Assembly: GCF_004681965.1 (NCBI RefSeq)
Contig: NZ_SMLL01000004.1
Coordinates: 248,001-312,000, forward strand
Source: Ramlibacter rhizophilus
GTDB taxonomy: Bacteria > Pseudomonadota > Gammaproteobacteria > Burkholderiales > Burkholderiaceae_C
Direction: 5' to 3'
DNA length: 64,000 bases
Position 1 is the stretch's first letter, and each line of letters begins with the position of its first letter. The notes under the pieces are model-generated. The model was not told the DNA's origin. It ran no database searches and worked only from the letters and a program-made list of their open reading frames with translations. Made by a program: the position numbers and the translations under genes. Positions 59,659-64,000 of the stretch are shown in pieces.

Positions 59659-60888
59659 ATGGCGAAGGAATACAAGGACCTGGTTGTCGGCCTGGACATC
59701 GGCACCGCCAAGGTCATGGCGGTGGTGGCCGAGGTCATGCCGGGTGGCGAGCTCAAGCTGGCGGGGCTGGGCATCGCGCCGTCCAGCGGGCTCAAGCGCG
59801 GGGTGGTCGTCAACATCGACGCCACCGTGCAGAGCATCCAGCAGGCGCTCAAGGAGGCCGAGCTGATGGCCGACTGCAAGATCACGCGGGTCTACACCGG
59901 CATCACCGGCAGCCACATCCGCGGCATCAACTCCAGCGGCATGGTGGCCGTCAAGGACAAGGAGGTCACGCCCGCCGACGTGGCCCGCGTGGTCGAGACG
60001 GCCCGCGCCATCAACATCTCCACCGACCAGCGCCTGCTGCTCGTGGAGCCGCAGGAGTTCGTCATCGACGGCCAGGACGTCAAGGAGCCGATCGGCATGA
60101 GCGGCATCCGGCTGGAGGCCAAGGTGCACATCGTCACCGGTGCGCAGAGCGCGGCGGAGAACATCGTCAAGTGCGTGCGCCGCTGCGGCCTGGAGGTGGA
60201 GCAGCTGATGCTCAACCCGCTCGCCTCCAGCTATGCGGTGCTGAGCGAGGACGAGAAGGAGCTGGGCGTCGCGGTGGTGGACATCGGCGCCGGCACCACC
60301 GACGTGGCCATCTTCACCGGCGGCGCGATCCGCCACACCGCCGTCATCCCCATCGCCGGCGACCTCATCACCAGCGACATCGCGATGGCGCTGCGCACGC
60401 CGACCAAGGACGCCGAGGACATCAAGGTCGAGAGCGGCTACGCCAAGCAGCTCCTGGCCGACCCCGACCAGCAGGTCGAGGTTCCGGGCCTGGGCGACCG
60501 CGGCCCGCGCATGCTGTCCAAGCAGGCGCTCGCGGGCGTGATCGAGCCGCGCATCGAGGAGATCTTCTCGCTGGTGCACCAGGTGATCCGCGAATCCGGC
60601 TTCGAGGAGGTGCTGTCCTCGGGCATCGTGCTCACCGGCGGTAGTGCGGTCATGCCGGGCATGGTCGAACTGGGCGAAGACATCTTCCTCAAGCCCGTGC
60701 GGCGCGGCGTGCCCAAGTACATCGGGGCCCTGTCGGACATGGTGGCGCAGCCCCGCGCGGCCACCGTGATGGGGCAGCTGGAGGAGGCGCGCATCGCACG
60801 CATGCGCGGCCTGAAAGTCGCGCAGAAGAACGGGTCGATGAAAACGGCCTTCGGAAGATTCAAAGAGTTCATCGTGGGGAACTTCTGA
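59659..60888 (+). CDS. ftsA: Cell division protein FtsA
   Basis: A 409-residue actin-like ATPase that ties FtsZ to the membrane. 'VVGLDIGTAKVMAVVAEV' is phosphate loop 1, the 1C domain follows (about 85-160), 'VAVVDIGAGTTDVAIFTGGAIRH' is phosphate loop 2, and 'GIVLTGGSAVMPGMVELGEDIF' the adenosine motif. The C-terminal amphipathic membrane helix is 'GRFKEFIVGNF'. The ribosome site GAGGAACACG precedes the ATG. Confidence 0.97.
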   Translation: MAKEYKDLVVGLDIGTAKVMAVVAEVMPGGELKLAGLGIAPSSGLKRGVVVNIDATVQSIQQALKEAELMADCKITRVYTGITGSHIRGINSSGMVAVKDKEVTPADVARVVETARAINISTDQRLLLVEPQEFVIDGQDVKEPIGMSGIRLEAKVHIVTGAQSAAENIVKCVRRCGLEVEQLMLNPLASSYAVLSEDEKELGVAVVDIGAGTTDVAIFTGGAIRHTAVIPIAGDLITSDIAMALRTPTKDAEDIKVESGYAKQLLADPDQQVEVPGLGDRGPRMLSKQALAGVIEPRIEEIFSLVHQVIRESGFEEVLSSGIVLTGGSAVMPGMVELGEDIFLKPVRRGVPKYIGALSDMVAQPRAATVMGQLEEARIARMRGLKVAQKNGSMKTAFGRFKEFIVGNF

Positions 60889-60954
60889 TGCATCCCCACA
60901 AACGATGGCTCGCGCGGGGCAGCCCGCCACGAAAACGACGACGAAGCGAGCGAT

Positions 60955-60973
60955 GGCGGTGCACCGGACCGCC
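60955..60973 (+). other. Stem-loop in the ftsA-ftsZ gap
   Basis: GGCGGT and ACCGCC form a stem around GCACCGG, and partly complementary flanks (GCGAGCGA / TCGTTCGT) could lengthen it. The 162-bp gap is the longest inside the cluster and probably holds an ftsZ promoter or an mRNA processing site, but I see no clear -10/-35. Confidence 0.4.
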
Positions 60974-61050
60974 CCCTCGTTCGTTCACCGGCTAAGACAT
61001 TCCAACAGTTTCAGACATAGGCAACTGCAACCCCTTCGAGGAGTTCACAA

Positions 61051-62271
61051 ATGAGCATCGAAATGATCGAGAGCGAAGAGTTCAACATGGGCACCCAGAT
61101 CAAGGTGATCGGGGTGGGAGGCGGCGGCGGCAACGCCGTCGAACACATGATCGAGCGGCAGGTCCAGGGCGTGGAGTTCATCAACGCCAACACCGACGCG
61201 CAGGCCCTGGCCCGCACGGCCGCCCACAAGACCATCCAGCTCGGGCAGAGCGGCCTGGGCGCGGGCAGCAAGCCCGAGAAGGGCCGCGAGGCCGCCGAGG
61301 CCGCCGTGGAACAGATCCGCGAGGCCATCACCGGCGCGCACATGCTGTTCATCACCGCCGGCATGGGCGGCGGCACCGGCACGGGCGCCGCGCCCGTGAT
61401 CGCGCGCGTGGCCAAGGAGATGGGCATCCTCACCGTCGGCGTGGTCACCAAACCCTTCGACTGGGAGGGCGGCCGGCGCATGACCAACGCCGACAACGGC
61501 CTGTCCGAGCTGGAGGCCAACGTCGATTCGCTGATCGTGGTGCTCAACGAGAAGCTGCTCGAGGTGCTGGGCGACGACATCACCCAGGACGAAGCCTTCG
61601 CGCATGCCAACGACGTGCTGAAGAACGCCGTGGGCGGCATCGCCGAGATCATCAACGTGCCGGGCCACGTGAACGTGGACTTCGAGGACGTGCGCACCGT
61701 CATGGGCGAGCCGGGCAAGGCCATGATGGGAACGGCCGTGGCCTCCGGCCCCGACCGCGCGCGCATCGCCGCCGAGCAGGCCGTGGCCTGCCCGCTGCTG
61801 GAAGGCATCGACCTCTCCGGCGCCAAGGGCGTGCTGGTGCTGATCACCGCGGCCAAGGGCAGCCTGAAGCTGTCCGAGTCCAAGCTCGCGATGAACACCA
61901 TCCGCGCCTACGCCTCGCCCGACGCGCACGTGATCTACGGCACCGCCTACGACGACGAGCTGGGCGACCAGGTGCGCGTCACGGTGGTGGCCACGGGCCT
62001 GTCGCGCCAGGGCCAGCAGCGCCGCACGGCGCCGCCGCTGCAGGTGCTGCGCACGGGCACGCACGACGTGGCCTTCAACATGCCGACGCTTGGCGAGATG
62101 ACCGGAGGCCGGGCCGCCACGGTCGCTCCCGCACAGGAGTACGGCGGCCTGTCGGTGCCCAGCGTGTGGCGCACCAACCGGACCACCGCGGCGGCGAAGG
62201 TGGACGCGCTGTCCTCGGGGGGGATGGACGACTTCGAGATCCCCGCGTTCCTGCGGAAACAAGCCGACTGA
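61051..62271 (+). CDS. ftsZ: Cell division protein FtsZ
   Basis: A 406-residue tubulin-like GTPase that builds the division ring. 'IKVIGVGGGGGNAVEHMI', the tubulin signature 'GMGGGTGTGAAPVIARVAKE', and the synergy loop 'NVDFEDVRTVM' are present. A linker leads to the C-terminal peptide 'DDFEIPAFLRKQAD', which binds FtsA and SlmA-type partners. The start follows GAGGAG with good spacing. A 77-bp structured repeat lies just after the gene. Confidence 0.98.
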   Translation: MSIEMIESEEFNMGTQIKVIGVGGGGGNAVEHMIERQVQGVEFINANTDAQALARTAAHKTIQLGQSGLGAGSKPEKGREAAEAAVEQIREAITGAHMLFITAGMGGGTGTGAAPVIARVAKEMGILTVGVVTKPFDWEGGRRMTNADNGLSELEANVDSLIVVLNEKLLEVLGDDITQDEAFAHANDVLKNAVGGIAEIINVPGHVNVDFEDVRTVMGEPGKAMMGTAVASGPDRARIAAEQAVACPLLEGIDLSGAKGVLVLITAAKGSLKLSESKLAMNTIRAYASPDAHVIYGTAYDDELGDQVRVTVVATGLSRQGQQRRTAPPLQVLRTGTHDVAFNMPTLGEMTGGRAATVAPAQEYGGLSVPSVWRTNRTTAAAKVDALSSGGMDDFEIPAFLRKQAD

Positions 62272-62303
62272 GCGCGGGGCTCGCGGTGTGGTCTGCGCCC
62301 GCG

Positions 62304-62380
62304 GCCCCCACCCCAACCCTCCCCCAGAGGGGGAGGGGGTCCTTCTCCTTCCCCCACTGCGGGAAGGCTGGGATGGGGGC
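62304..62380 (+). repeat. 77-bp structured repeat, copy 2 (three-way junction)
   Basis: GCCCCCA (62304-62310) pairs with TGGGGGC (62374-62380) and encloses two hairpins: CCCTCCCCC/GGGGGAGGG (62317-62325 with 62329-62337) and CCTTCCC/GGGAAGG (62347-62353 with 62361-62367). It has the same length and fold as the element at 15267-15343; changes such as a longer first stem keep the pairing. Similarity also continues into the flank (a CGCCAG and a CCCCTTGGC stretch in both). It occupies the 200-bp gap between ftsZ and lpxC, where it may cut or shield the mRNA. Confidence 0.85.
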
Positions 62381-62456
62381 CCGTTCGCCAGCCCCTTGGC
62401 CCTTCGCCTATCACCGCCTTAGCCAAGGCCCACCTCGAGCCCGAGGGTGCCCCCCG

Positions 62457-62462
62457 TAAAAT
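62457..62462 (+). promoter_or_regulatory. lpxC: -10-like box 9 nt before the lpxC start
   Basis: TAAAAT ends 9 nt before the ATG at 62472, with no ribosome site between. lpxC would then have its own promoter separate from the dcw operon and a leaderless or nearly leaderless mRNA. Confidence 0.55.
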
Positions 62463-62471
62463 CCCGGCCCT

Positions 62472-63395
62472 ATGCTGCAGCAACGCACCCTCAAGTCCCT
62501 GACCCGCGCCGTGGGCGTGGGCCTGCACAGCGGCCAGCGGGTGGAGTTGACGCTGCGGCCGGCGCCGCCGGACACGGGCATCGTGTTCCGCCGGGTGGAC
62601 CTGCCCCAGCCGGTGGACATCCCGGTCACGGCCGAGGCGGTGACCGACACGCGCATGGCCTCCACCATCTCCAGCGGCTCGGCCAAGGTGCATACCGTCG
62701 AACACCTGATGTCGGCCTGCGCCGGCCTCGGGCTGGACAACCTCTACGTGGACATCACCGCCGAGGAAGTCCCCATCCTCGACGGCTCCTCCTCCTCCTT
62801 CGTGTTCCTGCTGCAAAGCGCCGGCATCGAGCTGCAGAGGGCGCCCAAGCGCTTCATCCGCGTGCTCGCGCCCGTCGAGGTGCGCGAGGGTGAGGGCGAG
62901 AACCTGAAGTGGGCGCGGCTGGACCCGCACCACGGCTTCAAGCTCAGTTTCGAGATCGACTTCGCCCACCGCGTGGTCGATTCCACCGCCCAGCGCCACG
63001 AGTTCGACCTGGGCCGCGACTCCTACACCCGCGACATCGCGCGCGCCCGCACCTTCGGCTTCACCAAGGACGTGGAGATGATGCGCGCGAACGGCCTGGC
63101 CTTGGGGGGCGGGCTGGACAACGCGGTGGTCATGGACGACTGGCGCGTGCTCAACTCCGACGGCCTGCGCTACGACGACGAGTTCGTCAAGCACAAGATC
63201 CTCGACGCCATGGGCGACCTGTACCTGGTGGGCAAGCCGCTGCTGGCCGCGTACTCGGCCTTCCGCTCGGGCCATGCCCTGAACAACAAGCTGCTGCGCG
63301 CCCTGCTGGCGCAGCAGGCGTGCTGGGAACTGGTGAGCTTCGAGGACGAGCGCCGGGCGCCCGTGGGCTTCGGCCTGCCGGCGCGCGCCTGGTAG
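62472..63395 (+). CDS. lpxC: UDP-3-O-acyl-GlcNAc deacetylase LpxC
   Basis: A 307-residue zinc enzyme for the committed step of lipid A synthesis. '[29 protein letters not shown]' opens the protein. The zinc ligand His is in '[17 protein letters not shown]', the second set in '[31 protein letters not shown]' (Asp and His). '[18 protein letters not shown]' is also typical. It follows ftsZ as in many proteobacteria, separated by a repeat. Confidence 0.98.
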   Translation: MLQQRTLKSLTRAVGVGLHSGQRVELTLRPAPPDTGIVFRRVDLPQPVDIPVTAEAVTDTRMASTISSGSAKVHTVEHLMSACAGLGLDNLYVDITAEEVPILDGSSSSFVFLLQSAGIELQRAPKRFIRVLAPVEVREGEGENLKWARLDPHHGFKLSFEIDFAHRVVDSTAQRHEFDLGRDSYTRDIARARTFGFTKDVEMMRANGLALGGGLDNAVVMDDWRVLNSDGLRYDDEFVKHKILDAMGDLYLVGKPLLAAYSAFRSGHALNNKLLRALLAQQACWELVSFEDERRAPVGFGLPARAW

Positions 63396-63403
63396 GCGCT
63401 TCG

Positions 63404-63580
63404 ATGGCGCTGTTTCGCATCGTCATCCTGCTGCTGCTGCTGGCAGCGGGCGCCTGTTTCGCGGTCTATGCCGTCACGGGCCGCGCGCGCTACAAGCGCC
63501 TGGGGATCGTCATTCTCAAGTGGACGCTGATCGGCGCCTTCGGCTTCTTCGCGGTGCTGGCCGTCCAACGCTTCGGGTGA
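63404..63580 (+). CDS. Small two-helix membrane protein
   Basis: A 58-residue protein with two hydrophobic segments ('ALFRIVILLLLLAAGACFAVYAVTG' and 'IVILKWTLIGAFGFFAVLAV') joined by a basic turn 'RARYKRLG'. I do not recognise a named family. It lies 8 bp after lpxC and ends just before the convergent ruvC stop, so it is probably cotranscribed with lpxC. The clean fit between neighbours supports it being real; function is unknown. Confidence 0.7.
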   Translation: MALFRIVILLLLLAAGACFAVYAVTGRARYKRLGIVILKWTLIGAFGFFAVLAVQRFG

Positions 63581-64000
63581 CTACAAGCCCCGCCCGGCGC
63601 GATAACGCCCGGTGTTGCGCGCCGCCAGCGGCGTCGCCGCGGCCAGGCGTGACAGCGCCTGCCCTGCGTGCGCGTGCGTGATCGCCAGCCCCAGTGCGTC
63701 GGCCGCATCCGGCCCGGGCAGGCCGGGCAGGCGCAGCAGCCGCATCACCATCTGCTGCACCTCGGGCTTGCCGGCGCGGCCGTGGCCCGCCACCGCCCGC
63801 TTCATCTGCAGCGCCGTGTATTCCGACACCGCCAGGCCACAGGCGACCAGCGAGGTCACGCAGGCACCCCGCGCCTGGCCCAGCAGCAGCGTGGACTGGG
63901 GGTTGGCGTTGACGAAGACGATCTCCACGGCCGCCGTTTCGGGCTCGTAGCGCCGGCGCACTTCGGCGATGCCGTCGAACAGGGCCTTGAGCCGCCCGGG
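63581..64000 (-). CDS. ruvC: Holliday junction resolvase RuvC, C-terminal part (start outside window)
   Basis: The frame is open to the window end, giving the C-terminal 139 residues of RuvC. Segments '[23 protein letters not shown]', '[30 protein letters not shown]' and '[18 protein letters not shown]' are typical, the last with catalytic Asp residues of the RNase H-like fold. It cleaves Holliday junctions with RuvAB. The internal GTG at 63961 is not the true start, because conserved sequence continues upstream. Confidence 0.92.
   Translation of the reverse strand, partial: PGRLKALFDGIAEVRRRYEPETAAVEIVFVNANPQSTLLLGQARGACVTSLVACGLAVSEYTALQMKRAVAGHGRAGKPEVQQMVMRLLRLPGLPGPDAADALGLAITHAHAGQALSRLAAATPLAARNTGRYRAGRGL

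Overview
The window is GC-rich chromosomal DNA packed with core genes. It carries a complete dcw (division and cell wall) cluster and synteny blocks such as dapF-DUF484-xerC and cobW-dksA-hslVU. Protein features include a single-cysteine DksA with an Ala/Lys/Pro tail, a TctE-type sensor kinase and a FadN-type beta-oxidation protein. MurE carries the DNPR motif, so the peptidoglycan is of the meso-diaminopimelate type. Kdo and lipid A genes show a Gram-negative envelope. Together this suggests a betaproteobacterium of the order Burkholderiales, probably Comamonadaceae; the assignment rests on gene content and recalled synteny, not on a database search.

Layout. 1-3116: the end of a surface-polysaccharide locus (two GT4 glycosyltransferases and a WecA/WbpL-like membrane sugar-phosphate transferase). 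3126-4579 (minus): Kdo synthesis genes kdsC and kdsA, divergent from argB. 5685-9327: a two-component system, slmA and pdeM. 9368-17817: a fumarylacetoacetase-family enzyme, then a TetR-controlled fatty-acid beta-oxidation operon (acyl-CoA dehydrogenase, FadN-like bifunctional protein, thiolase, enoyl-CoA hydratase). A DUF559 nuclease-like gene and a structured 77-bp repeat interrupt that operon. 17825-21328: AI-2E-family membrane protein, thioesterase and Atm1-type ABC exporter. 21400-27166: a HypT-like LysR regulator, aspA and gltIJKL, which read as an aspartate/glutamate uptake and deamination module. 27330-33098: pyrC, DUF3025, htpX, an orphan solute-binding protein, a COG2509-like flavoprotein and the RNase P RNA gene. 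33095-41169: a Nudix-MBL fusion, dapF, DUF484, xerC, rlmI, a histidine-rich COG0523 GTPase and a long-tailed DksA. 41194-44919: a STAS-domain protein, hslV and hslU. 45244-62271: mraZ-rsmH-ftsL-ftsI-murE-murF-mraY-murD-ftsW-murG-murC-ddl-ftsQ-ftsA-ftsZ, nearly all joined by 1-10 bp overlaps. 62472-64000: lpxC, a small membrane protein and the C-terminal part of ruvC.

The most interesting signals are non-coding or architectural. Two 77-bp elements can fold as three-way junctions; one sits beside the DUF559 gene. Several start codons lie only 5-10 nt after a -10-like box, with rnpB as an internal ruler, which suggests leaderless mRNAs. Four GTG boxes at exact 10-bp spacing lie on the mra promoter beside a 45-bp inverted repeat. 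A COG0523 GTPase stands next to a zinc-finger-poor DksA with an H1-like tail. I found no CRISPR array, prophage, insertion sequence or tRNA gene, and no clear new multi-gene defence system.
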